A DNA stretch of 9,072 nt, taken from an uncultured Ignavibacteriales bacterium. Lineage in GTDB: Bacteria > Bacteroidota > Ignavibacteria > Ignavibacteriales > Ignavibacteriaceae. The stretch is from positions 1 through 9,072 of the forward strand of contig CAIWTC010000575.1 of assembly GCA_903915485.1 (NCBI GenBank), given 5' to 3'. The notes under the pieces were generated by a model. The model ran no database searches. It saw nothing but the letters and a program-made list of their open reading frames with translations, and had not been told where the DNA came from. Positions 1 through 6,420 of this stretch are shown piece by piece. The position numbers and the translations under genes were made by a program. The first letter of the stretch is position 1; every line of letters starts with the position of its first letter.

Positions 1-809
1 TTATAGCCCGCAAGATAGTTGCTACACTAAATTCAACAGGAACACCCGCTATTTATCTTCACCCAACTGACGCTATGCACGGGGATTTGGGAATGGTGCG
101 AAAAGAAGATGTGGTTATAGCCATATCCAAAAGCGGGAGAACTGAAGAATTAATTTCGCTGATGCCAATGTTCAAGCGGCTTAATGTTCCGGTAATCGGA
201 ATGCTTGGTGAAGTTAATTCACCTCTTGGAGAGTACTCAGACATTATCTTACATATCGCAATCAACGAAGAAGCATGTCCTTTTGATTTAGCACCAACAG
301 CATCAACGACCGCAACATTAGTATTGGGTGATGCATTAAGTGTTGCACTCTTGAAAATGCGCGGATTCACAGAACAAGATTTCGCCAATCTGCATCCGGG
401 TGGAAGTTTAGGAAAAAGATTATCCCTGCGCGTTAGTGAAATTATGAAAAAAGGAAGTGAGATTCCTGTGGTCACGGAAGAAACTTCTTTGAAGGAATCG
501 ATATTTGAGATAACCTCTAAAAGATTAGGCGTAACTTGTGTTGTAGATTCTGACGGCGTACTTAAAGGAATCATCACCGATGGTGATTTAAGACGTCTTC
601 TTGAAAAAGAAGTAAATATAAACAACATGAAAGCGAAAGATGTAATGACTGTGGGGCCGAAGAGAATATCATCGACAATACTCGCCTCTTTTGCATTACA
701 GATGATGGAAAATTATAAGATCACTTCAGTAATCGTTGCCGAAAATGATAAGCCAATCGGTATACTTCACCTGCATGACCTGGTAAACTTGGGTCTGAAG
801 ATTAGATGA
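1..809 (+). CDS. kdsD: Arabinose-5-phosphate isomerase KdsD, 5'-truncated by window edge
   Basis: This enzyme interconverts D-ribulose-5-phosphate and D-arabinose-5-phosphate in the cytoplasm, the first step toward Kdo for LPS. The reading frame is open from base 3, so the gene begins upstream of the window; the ATG at 75 is internal. The 268 visible residues start in the SIS sugar-isomerase domain (IARKI, then STGTP, HPTDAMHGD, and the phosphosugar motif ISKSGRTEEL). They continue through EEACPFDLAPTASTT and LHPGGSLGK, both hallmarks of KdsD/KpsF/GutQ enzymes. Two CBS domains follow, beginning near VSEIMKK and AKDVM. Against the 328-residue E. coli protein about 55-60 N-terminal residues are missing. 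The TGA stop overlaps the lptC ATG as ATGA, suggesting translational coupling. Sitting next to lpt genes favours the Kdo role over the paralogues GutQ and KpsF. Confidence 0.95.
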   Translation, partial: IARKIVATLNSTGTPAIYLHPTDAMHGDLGMVRKEDVVIAISKSGRTEELISLMPMFKRLNVPVIGMLGEVNSPLGEYSDIILHIAINEEACPFDLAPTASTTATLVLGDALSVALLKMRGFTEQDFANLHPGGSLGKRLSLRVSEIMKKGSEIPVVTEETSLKESIFEITSKRLGVTCVVDSDGVLKGIITDGDLRRLLEKEVNINNMKAKDVMTVGPKRISSTILASFALQMMENYKITSVIVAENDKPIGILHLHDLVNLGLKIR

Positions 810-1354
810 AATCATTTTATTTTACTGCCTTCCTGATGGCAATGATATTAATACTCGGTTGCCATAAAGATGAACCCGCAAAGATTAGTGAGTTTATTAG
901 CGGAAAGGAAATTCCTACTCAAGAGAGTTGGAATTCAACTATAGTGTTCACCGATTCAGGAAACACCCGTGCAATTCTACAGACTGCACATTTGCGGATG
1001 TATTCATTATCACAAACTACTTTACTCGACACTTCAGTAAAAATTGATTTCTACGGAAGGGATTCGAAAAAATCTTCGACCCTTACTTCCAAAAGAGGAA
1101 AAGTAGATGATAAAAACAGAAACTTGTATGCTTACGAAAATGTGGTCGTTAAAAATGACAGCGGTGTAGTTGTTGAGACTAGTGAATTGATGTGGGAAAA
1201 CACTAAGCAAAAAATCATGACAGATAAGTTTGTCACCATTACAACGCCAACTGAAAAAATTCAAGGATATGGATTTGAATCTGATCAATTTATTCGAAAT
1301 TATATTATACGAAGAATAACATATGTTACAAATTCAACATCGTTTGATAAATAA
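806..1354 (+). CDS. lptC: LPS export periplasmic protein LptC (lipoprotein-like)
   Basis: LptC takes LPS from the inner-membrane LptB2FG extractor and passes it to LptA. The 182-residue product starts with a basic, hydrophobic segment ending in a lipobox (ILGC, Cys19), so it looks like a signal-peptidase-II lipoprotein. E. coli LptC instead has an uncleaved transmembrane anchor. The rest fits the LptC beta-jellyroll: a start at SGNTRAILQTAHL, then IDFYGRD, a LTSKRGKV strand, the NVVVKNDSGVVVET strand pair, MWENTKQKIMTD and a terminal GYGFESD. Length is close to the usual ~190. The ATG lies inside the kdsD stop (ATGA), with only a weak purine stretch (gaag) before it. Its 3' end overlaps the next gene by 32 bases. 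The family call rests on the motif pattern plus position directly before lptA and lptB. Confidence 0.9.
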   Translation: MKSFYFTAFLMAMILILGCHKDEPAKISEFISGKEIPTQESWNSTIVFTDSGNTRAILQTAHLRMYSLSQTTLLDTSVKIDFYGRDSKKSSTLTSKRGKVDDKNRNLYAYENVVVKNDSGVVVETSELMWENTKQKIMTDKFVTITTPTEKIQGYGFESDQFIRNYIIRRITYVTNSTSFDK

Positions 1355-2759
1355 GATAGCCTTTCTTTTCCTTATTTACCTTGGAACTGCTGCTGCACAG
1401 TCAGGGAATGAGCCTATATTAATTATCGGGAATGAATTAATAGGTAGGGTTGAAAATGGACAGAGCGTTAGAGAAGTTAATGGTAATGTTGTTCTAAAAC
1501 AAGGGAATGTTACTATAAACTGCGACCGTGCAATTCAATACCTGGCACAGAACAATGCAAGGTTGATTGGAAATGTTATTGTGCATCAGGACACTTTAAC
1601 CATTAAAACTCCCGAAGGATATTACTACGGCAACGACAAGAGAGCATATTCAAACAGAGGCGTTGAACTTAACGACAAAAAAGTTATTCTTACTGCATCC
1701 GAAGGCGAATATTTTTTCAAACTGCACAAAGCAGACTTTAACACGAATGTAAAACTTTATGATACTGCATCAACGCTAACTTCGCAAAAGCTCATCTACT
1801 ACCGTTTTGAAAATAAGGCAATCGCTTCGAAGAGCGTAAAGATAGTCGAGTCTGAGAATACTATATATGCAGATAGCCTAATTCATCTGCGAAATGAAAA
1901 AACGAGTTTTTGTTTTTCCAATATTCTATTGCGCAATTCTAAAGACGGGATGAACATCTTCGGCGAGCACCTTGAAGATTACCGTGCAAAGAACTATTCG
2001 CTAATAGATAAGGCTCCCCTGCTTATACAATTCGACACATCATATAATGCCGCGAAAGACAGTATAATAAGAATTGATACTTTGACTATAAAATCAAATA
2101 GAATGGAAGCATTCAGAGATTCAACTAATTTATTTTTAGCAACGGGAGATGTAAAAATAATCCGTTCTGATTTTTCTTCACTCAATGATATTACAAAATA
2201 TTCTAAGAATCTTGAGTTAATAGAGACTTGGAAAGTTTCAGACAGTGCAAGAATACCGACTCTGTGGTATTCGTTGAACCAAATGACAGGCGACTCTATA
2301 CGGATTCTTCTTAAGGATAACCGTATTCAGAAAACGATTGTCAAATTGAATGCAATGCTCATTTCTCAGAATGAAAAATACCAGAAGCGGATGGATCAAA
2401 TTTCGGGAAGCAGTATCACTCTGTTTTTCAATGATAATAAATTAGTGAGTTCCGATATTGCCGGTAATGCATTGAGTTACTATTATCTCTATGATGACGG
2501 CGAACCTAACGGCATCATTAAAGCTAGCGCGCGTGAGCTGCGAACCTTCTTTGAAGAGAAGCAAGTTAGCGATGTGAAACTTTACGGTGATCCAAAAAGT
2601 GAATTTCATCCCGAAGCATTAGTCAAAGGAAAAGAAAATCAATTTATTCTCCCGGGAATGAAGTTATACACAGACAAACCCATAATGAGCGATTTAATCA
2701 GCGCGAAACAAATAGCATTTTTAAATAGAACAACCCCTAATCCAAAAAAGACAAAATGA
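1323..2759 (+). CDS. lptA: Long LptA/OstA-like LPS transport protein
   Basis: This is a periplasmic LPS-bridge protein of the OstA/LptA family, but with 478 residues it is over twice the ~185 of E. coli LptA. A signal peptide is clear: basic residues, a hydrophobic core at about 12-22 and an AAA|Q cleavage site after residue 25. Residues 54-218 carry six units phased by exactly 29 residues (first residues 54, 83, 112, 141, 170, 199), each with the core NV-x-[LIV], as expected for stacked beta-jellyroll rungs. A second, less regular OstA-like part spans about 250-430 (ATGDVKII, AGNALSYYY, VKLYGDP), and the tail is lysine-rich. No C-terminal beta-barrel is present, so it is not full LptD. The ATG at 1323 lies inside lptC; a TTG at 1344 would shorten the overlap to 11 bases and still keep a signal peptide. 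The stop overlaps the lptB start. Confidence 0.85.
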   Translation: MLQIQHRLINKIAFLFLIYLGTAAAQSGNEPILIIGNELIGRVENGQSVREVNGNVVLKQGNVTINCDRAIQYLAQNNARLIGNVIVHQDTLTIKTPEGYYYGNDKRAYSNRGVELNDKKVILTASEGEYFFKLHKADFNTNVKLYDTASTLTSQKLIYYRFENKAIASKSVKIVESENTIYADSLIHLRNEKTSFCFSNILLRNSKDGMNIFGEHLEDYRAKNYSLIDKAPLLIQFDTSYNAAKDSIIRIDTLTIKSNRMEAFRDSTNLFLATGDVKIIRSDFSSLNDITKYSKNLELIETWKVSDSARIPTLWYSLNQMTGDSIRILLKDNRIQKTIVKLNAMLISQNEKYQKRMDQISGSSITLFFNDNKLVSSDIAGNALSYYYLYDDGEPNGIIKASARELRTFFEEKQVSDVKLYGDPKSEFHPEALVKGKENQFILPGMKLYTDKPIMSDLISAKQIAFLNRTTPNPKKTK

Positions 2760-3496
2760 GCACAACCAAACTTAGCAGTAGTAATTTAGTTAAAGTATAT
2801 AAGAAGCGCACCGTTGTAAACGATGTCTCTATAGAAGTTTCAAAAGAAGAAATTGTCGGTTTACTTGGCCCGAACGGTGCAGGGAAAACGACTACATTTT
2901 ATATGATGGTAGGAATGGTAAGGCCTAATGCGGGAAAAGTTTTTCTTGATGATAAAGAAATTACAAAAACTCCGATGTATTTGCGTGCACAACAAGGAAT
3001 CGGATACCTTCCACAGGAGGCATCTATCTTTCGCAGACTTTCTGTTGAGGACAATATTCTGGCGATCCTTCAGATGATGAAACTCTCAAGCAAAGAACGC
3101 AAAGAGAAAACAGAAAAACTGTTAGAAGATTTGAACATAACACATATCCGCAAAAGTCTTGGCTTTCAGTTAAGTGGCGGTGAACGGCGCAGAACAGAAA
3201 TTGCAAGAGCACTTGCCACCGACCCAAATTTTATCTTATTAGATGAACCTTTTGCCGGAGTTGACCCGATTGCTGTTGAAGATATTATGAAGATTGTGGC
3301 GAATCTTAAAAAACGAGGCATTGGTGTTTTAATCACTGATCATAATGTTCATGAGACGCTATCTATTGTAGATAAGGCTTATATATTAATAGACGGTAAA
3401 ATATTCAGAAGCGGTTCAGCCGAGCAATTGGCGAACGATGAAGATGTAAGAAAACTTTATCTTGGTGAAAAATTTAAGCTAGAGAGATATTCTTAA
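2756..3496 (+). CDS. lptB: LPS export ABC transporter ATP-binding protein LptB
   Basis: LptB is the cytoplasmic ATPase that, as a dimer with LptF and LptG, powers LPS extraction from the inner membrane. All ABC motifs are intact in 246 residues: Walker A GPNGAGKT (38-45), Q-loop Gln87 in YLPQEASIF, signature LSGGE (139-143), Walker B ILLDEP (160-165), D-loop GVD (168-170) and H-loop His196 in ITDHNV. The PQEASIFRRLSVEDN stretch and LSGGERRRTEIARAL are typical of LptB rather than other small ABC ATPases. Length matches the family (~241). The start lies in an ATGA overlap with lptA and has no Shine-Dalgarno before it, so translation probably depends on coupling. No lptF/lptG follow; as in many bacteria they are likely elsewhere. 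It is the last gene of the operon in view. Confidence 0.97.
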   Translation: MSTTKLSSSNLVKVYKKRTVVNDVSIEVSKEEIVGLLGPNGAGKTTTFYMMVGMVRPNAGKVFLDDKEITKTPMYLRAQQGIGYLPQEASIFRRLSVEDNILAILQMMKLSSKERKEKTEKLLEDLNITHIRKSLGFQLSGGERRRTEIARALATDPNFILLDEPFAGVDPIAVEDIMKIVANLKKRGIGVLITDHNVHETLSIVDKAYILIDGKIFRSGSAEQLANDEDVRKLYLGEKFKLERYS

Positions 3497-3551
3497 ACTT
3501 AGTTAGAGATAATTGCTATAGTTATCCCATAACCAATTTATAATAGAACCC

Positions 3552-3591
3552 ATTAATTCCTGTTGTTAAAGGGAGTATTTATTAATTCCTG
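3552..3591. repeat. Two 11-base direct repeats in the lptB/TetR spacer
   Basis: ATTAATTCCTG occurs at 3552-3562 and again at 3581-3591, with a period of 29 bases. The second copy ends one base before the TetR gene's stop codon. The 96-base spacer 3497-3592 separates the converging ends of lptB and the regulator. I see no strong terminator in it, only a 5-bp stem at 3521-3533 (GTTAT-ccc-ATAAC) without a T-run. Function unknown; a chance or duplication remnant is possible. Confidence 0.5.
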
Positions 3592-3592
3592 C

Positions 3593-4216
3593 TTACTTTT
3601 TTGTAATGACCGAAAACATCTTTTCATTTAATACCCCCAAGACTTCTGACTTATTATCAAGATTTTTCTCGGGGATAATCTGAAATAGTTTTTCGTTAAA
3701 AGAAATCATTGAGCCATAAACAGAATAAGCCCAGGATAGATTTCTTAAACTGGCTTCATCATTAATATTAAGACAAATAGGAATCGCCAGGCGGAGAACT
3801 TCACTTTCACTTTGCCAAAAACCGGCCATAAGTTCGTTTTCGTTTTCTGTAGAAACTTCATTCAGTATATTAATCAGCATTTGAGAAAGCATTTTATACT
3901 TCGCAAAAAAATCTTTTTTAAGTTCGAAATAAACTTTTAATCTTTCTTCCGGAGAAAGTTCTTCGTTATTAAAATTGGTTTTGATAGTCTCCAGGAAGTC
4001 CGCACAAAGCCATTTAACCGTTTCTTGGAACAAATGTTCCTTGGAATTGAAATAGTTATATAAAGAAGTTTTGCCAATTCTTAAGTCACGGGCAACTTCT
4101 TCGATGGTGGTTTTCTTTATTCCATGCCTTGAAAAGCGCTTTTCTGCAGCTTTAAGAATATCTTCACGCTTTCTATTGTAAGCTGTACGGTGTATTTTTG
4201 TTTTGATAGTTTTCAT
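3593..4216 (-). CDS. TetR/AcrR-family transcriptional regulator
   Basis: This is a 207-residue one-component DNA-binding regulator. The N-terminal TetR helix-turn-helix domain spans about residues 16-62: RKREDILKAAEKRFSRHG, then TTIEEVARDLRIGK and the recognition-helix region GKTSLYNYF (48-56), followed by the typical SKEHLF. The rest is a mostly helical ligand/dimer domain without a recognisable subfamily signature, so no ligand can be named. Length is normal for the family (~190-210). The start is an ATG (complement of 4214-4216) with a poor ribosome-binding site. The gene is transcribed away from the foldase gene, sharing an 81-base intergenic region. Divergent placement often means autoregulation and sometimes control of the neighbour, so the foldase gene is a candidate target, but this is inference. 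lptB converges on its 3' end. Confidence 0.92.
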   Translation of the reverse strand: MKTIKTKIHRTAYNRKREDILKAAEKRFSRHGIKKTTIEEVARDLRIGKTSLYNYFNSKEHLFQETVKWLCADFLETIKTNFNNEELSPEERLKVYFELKKDFFAKYKMLSQMLINILNEVSTENENELMAGFWQSESEVLRLAIPICLNINDEASLRNLSWAYSVYGSMISFNEKLFQIIPEKNLDNKSEVLGVLNEKMFSVITKK

Positions 4217-4247
4217 AAAAAGATTGTTTATTTAGTAATATGTATCT

Positions 4248-4264
4248 ATTTTAAAAGTTTAAAT
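4248..4264. promoter_or_regulatory. Possible TetR operator (imperfect palindrome)
   Basis: In the divergent region, 17 bases centred on 4256 form an imperfect inverted repeat with 6 of 8 pairs matching (ATTT...AAAT outer arms). It contains the perfect octamer TTTTAAAA at 4249-4256. It lies 31 bases from the regulator's start codon and 33 from the foldase's, where a TetR dimer could block both promoters. The region is so AT-rich that such a palindrome can arise by chance. Confidence 0.3.
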
Positions 4265-4268
4265 GTAA

Positions 4269-4287
4269 TATAATATAATTTTGGAGG
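4269..4287 (+). promoter_or_regulatory. TATAAT boxes and Shine-Dalgarno of the foldase gene
   Basis: GGAGG at 4283-4287 lies 10 bases before the ATG at 4298. It is the only strong Shine-Dalgarno in the window and fixes this start rather than the ATG at 4307. Two overlapping TATAAT hexamers (4269-4274 and 4274-4279) lie just upstream, but no good TTGACA-like -35 is present at normal spacing. They are so close to the Shine-Dalgarno that a transcript starting from them would lose most of it. The ribosome-binding site is solid; the promoter call is weak. Confidence 0.45.
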
Positions 4288-4297
4288 ATTTTTTCCT

Positions 4298-6358
4298 ATG
4301 CCAGTGATGTCAAGAATGCGTGCGATTGCTCCCGTATTTATCATAGTTATAGCAGTTTTGTTTATTTTGTTTATGGTTATCTCTGATTCTAAATTAGCCG
4401 AAGTTTTTGGTAGATCCAAAAATAATGTCGGAACAATTAATGGGAAAGATATAACTTATCCTGAATTTTCCCAAAAATTCGAAGATTACCGCAAACAATA
4501 TCGCGATGCGTATAAACAAGATTTTGACGAGGACAATCTCGATCAGTATCGTGACCAGCTTTGGGAAGATTTCATTATGTCAACCCTTTCGAAAGAGCAA
4601 ATTGAAAAATGTGGAATTACAGTTTCAGAAAAGGAACTTAACGACATAATCTTTGGTCCAAATCCCCCTGATTTTCTAAAAAAAGGCTTTATCGATTCAA
4701 CGGGTAACTTTAGAAGAGACCTTTATGACGCTGAAGTCAAAAAACCTCAAAACAAAGAAATTATCGTAAGAGTAAAAGAAGCGTTAAAAGAACAAGTGGC
4801 TGATGAAAAATTACAGGCAGTTGTTAATGCAGCAATTCTTCCTTCCGCAGGTGAAATCAAAAGAAAGTATGTTGAACAGACAGGAAAAATGAATGCAGAG
4901 TTTGCACTTGTTGATTTGTCACAGTTCCCTGAAAATACTGTAACTGCTACTAATGAAGAAGTAAAGAAATATTACGATGAGCATCCTGATAAGTTTATGG
5001 TCGACGCTCAGAGGAAATTAAAATATATCGCATTCCCTATCGTTGCAACCAAAGCAGATTCAGAAAGCGTACGACAGACCTTACAGACCTTAGTTGAGTT
5101 ATCAGACACAACATCACTTGATTCAGTTGCAAAGTCTTTCACAGGAATTCAGATTGCTAAAGACAGCGCTGACCTTTCAACAATTCCTGCTGAAGCAGCA
5201 TCAAAAATTATAAGTGCCGAAAAAGGAAAAATTATTGGTCCAATTGCAACCTCCGCAGGTTACATGGTTTATAGAGTTACCAATGTTAAAAGTGGCGACC
5301 CATTAGTTTCTGCTTCACAAATCCTCATCACGGGACCTGATGCGGAAAAAGAAGCCACCAAAGTTTATGGAGAAATAAAAGCAGGATTAAGTTTTGAAGA
5401 TGCTGCAAGAAAATATTCAAAAGATGCCGGTTCTGCAGCAAAAGGCGGTTCACTTGGATGGTTCAAAAAAGGGAGTCAGACACCTGATGTAGAAACAGCA
5501 GCAATGTCAGGCAAACCCGGCGAAGTACTTAAACCTATTAAATCTGCCAATGGATATTATATTGTTAAAGTAAACGGAAAAAACAGTTCAAAATACTTCT
5601 TCGAAAAAGTATCAGAAATTGTAAAGCCTTCTGCAAGTACAAAAGACCTTGTTTATCAGAAAGCAGTTGACTTCCAGTTTCTTGCTAACAAGAACGGATT
5701 TGAATCTGAATGTACTGCACAGAAACTTAATGTCTTGGAATCGCAGGAATTTTCAAAAGATGCAGGCTATATCCCTAATTTGGGAATGTGCCGTTCACTT
5801 ATCAGTTTCTCATTTGATAACAGTGTAAACTCACTAAGCAAACCTATCAAAACTCAAATTGGTTATGTTGTAGCTAAAGTATCTGAAGAAATCAAACCCG
5901 GTGTTAGAAAATTTGAAGCAGTTGAGAAAAATGTAAAAGTTCTCTGCTTAAAAGATAAAAGATATGCAAAAGCAAAAGCTGAAGCTGAGAGAATAAAAAA
6001 TTCAATCGGTGATGATATTGCAAAAGCTACTCAAGTATCAAAAGATGTAAGATTAGGTTCAGCACCCGGATTCACAACCAACGGCTCAGTTCCTGCAATT
6101 GGCCAGGATTATAACTTCGCTGCTGAAGCTTATAAAGCACCTTTGAATAAAGTTATCGGACCTGTAAAAGGAATGAACGGATATTATCTTATCAAGGTTA
6201 CACAAAGAGAAAACTTTAACGAAAGTGATTACTTAGTACAATACAATCCTATAAGAGATAATTCGTTTTCAACAAGAAAACAAAATTTTTATCAGCAATG
6301 GCAAGCGAAACTTAAAACTGACGCTTCGATTGTGGATAGAAGATACATGTTCTTTTAA
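4298..6358 (+). CDS. Membrane-anchored SurA/PpiD-type peptidyl-prolyl isomerase/foldase
   Basis: This 686-residue protein resembles PpiD, an inner-membrane periplasmic chaperone acting on newly exported proteins. One transmembrane segment (about 9-29) follows a short N-terminus with Arg6 and Arg8; the rest should be periplasmic. Residues 43-195 form the SurA_N-like helical region (VGTINGKDITYPEFSQKF). The best parvulin module is 337-426: ASQILI, the DAEKEATKVYGEI helix, FEDAARKYSKD, GGSLGWF (383-389) and KPIKSANGYYIVKV. Three weaker modules (about 240-328, 440-529, 540-634) each end in the same P-x-GY-xxxx-V strand (Gly321, 522, 628). In the best module both histidines conserved in active parvulins are replaced, by Gln341 and Tyr421, so it may be mainly a chaperone. 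E. coli PpiD (623 residues) has a single parvulin domain. Four cysteines (105, 472, 498, 550) could matter in the periplasm. It is monocistronic: own ribosome-binding site, terminator after. I leave the symbol blank because orthology to PpiD is not certain. Confidence 0.9.
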   Translation: MPVMSRMRAIAPVFIIVIAVLFILFMVISDSKLAEVFGRSKNNVGTINGKDITYPEFSQKFEDYRKQYRDAYKQDFDEDNLDQYRDQLWEDFIMSTLSKEQIEKCGITVSEKELNDIIFGPNPPDFLKKGFIDSTGNFRRDLYDAEVKKPQNKEIIVRVKEALKEQVADEKLQAVVNAAILPSAGEIKRKYVEQTGKMNAEFALVDLSQFPENTVTATNEEVKKYYDEHPDKFMVDAQRKLKYIAFPIVATKADSESVRQTLQTLVELSDTTSLDSVAKSFTGIQIAKDSADLSTIPAEAASKIISAEKGKIIGPIATSAGYMVYRVTNVKSGDPLVSASQILITGPDAEKEATKVYGEIKAGLSFEDAARKYSKDAGSAAKGGSLGWFKKGSQTPDVETAAMSGKPGEVLKPIKSANGYYIVKVNGKNSSKYFFEKVSEIVKPSASTKDLVYQKAVDFQFLANKNGFESECTAQKLNVLESQEFSKDAGYIPNLGMCRSLISFSFDNSVNSLSKPIKTQIGYVVAKVSEEIKPGVRKFEAVEKNVKVLCLKDKRYAKAKAEAERIKNSIGDDIAKATQVSKDVRLGSAPGFTTNGSVPAIGQDYNFAAEAYKAPLNKVIGPVKGMNGYYLIKVTQRENFNESDYLVQYNPIRDNSFSTRKQNFYQQWQAKLKTDASIVDRRYMFF

Positions 6359-6364
6359 TAAATT

Positions 6365-6398
6365 AAAACCTCTCTCCTAAAACGAGAGAGGTTTTTTT
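6365..6398 (+). terminator. Rho-independent terminator after the foldase gene
   Basis: A GC-rich stem pairs 6369-6376 (CCTCTCTC) with 6384-6391 (GAGAGAGG) around a 7-base loop (ctaaaac). It is extended to 12 pairs by flanking A/T bases, and seven T's follow at 6392-6398. It starts 7 bases after the foldase stop codon. The A-run before the stem could give weak bidirectional function. Only 22 bases separate its end from the aroK start codon. Confidence 0.92.
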
Positions 6399-6420
6399 CT
6401 GTTAAGACTAAAATTAAATT

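Noticed and set aside
59..628. 189-residue open frame on the minus strand inside kdsD
   Set aside because: It is antisense to a gene with clear SIS and CBS motifs and has no recognisable domain; a shadow frame.
1034..1288. 84-residue minus-strand frame inside lptC, with similar short minus-strand frames at 1994-2185 and 3024-3227
   Set aside because: Short, antisense to well-supported genes, with no plausible start context or domain.
3521..3533. Small hairpin (GTTAT-ccc-ATAAC) after lptB as a terminator
   Set aside because: Only five mostly A/T pairs and no T-run; too weak to call.
4276..4283. TAATTTTG, a match to the Bacteroidota -7 promoter box TAnnTTTG
   Set aside because: It overlaps the Shine-Dalgarno, so transcription would start about 8 bases before the ATG and remove the GGAGG; no TTG box at proper spacing was seen.
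4285..4297. AGGA/TCCT pairing that could hide the foldase Shine-Dalgarno (RNA thermometer idea)
   Set aside because: Only four base pairs around a five-base loop; too unstable to matter by itself.
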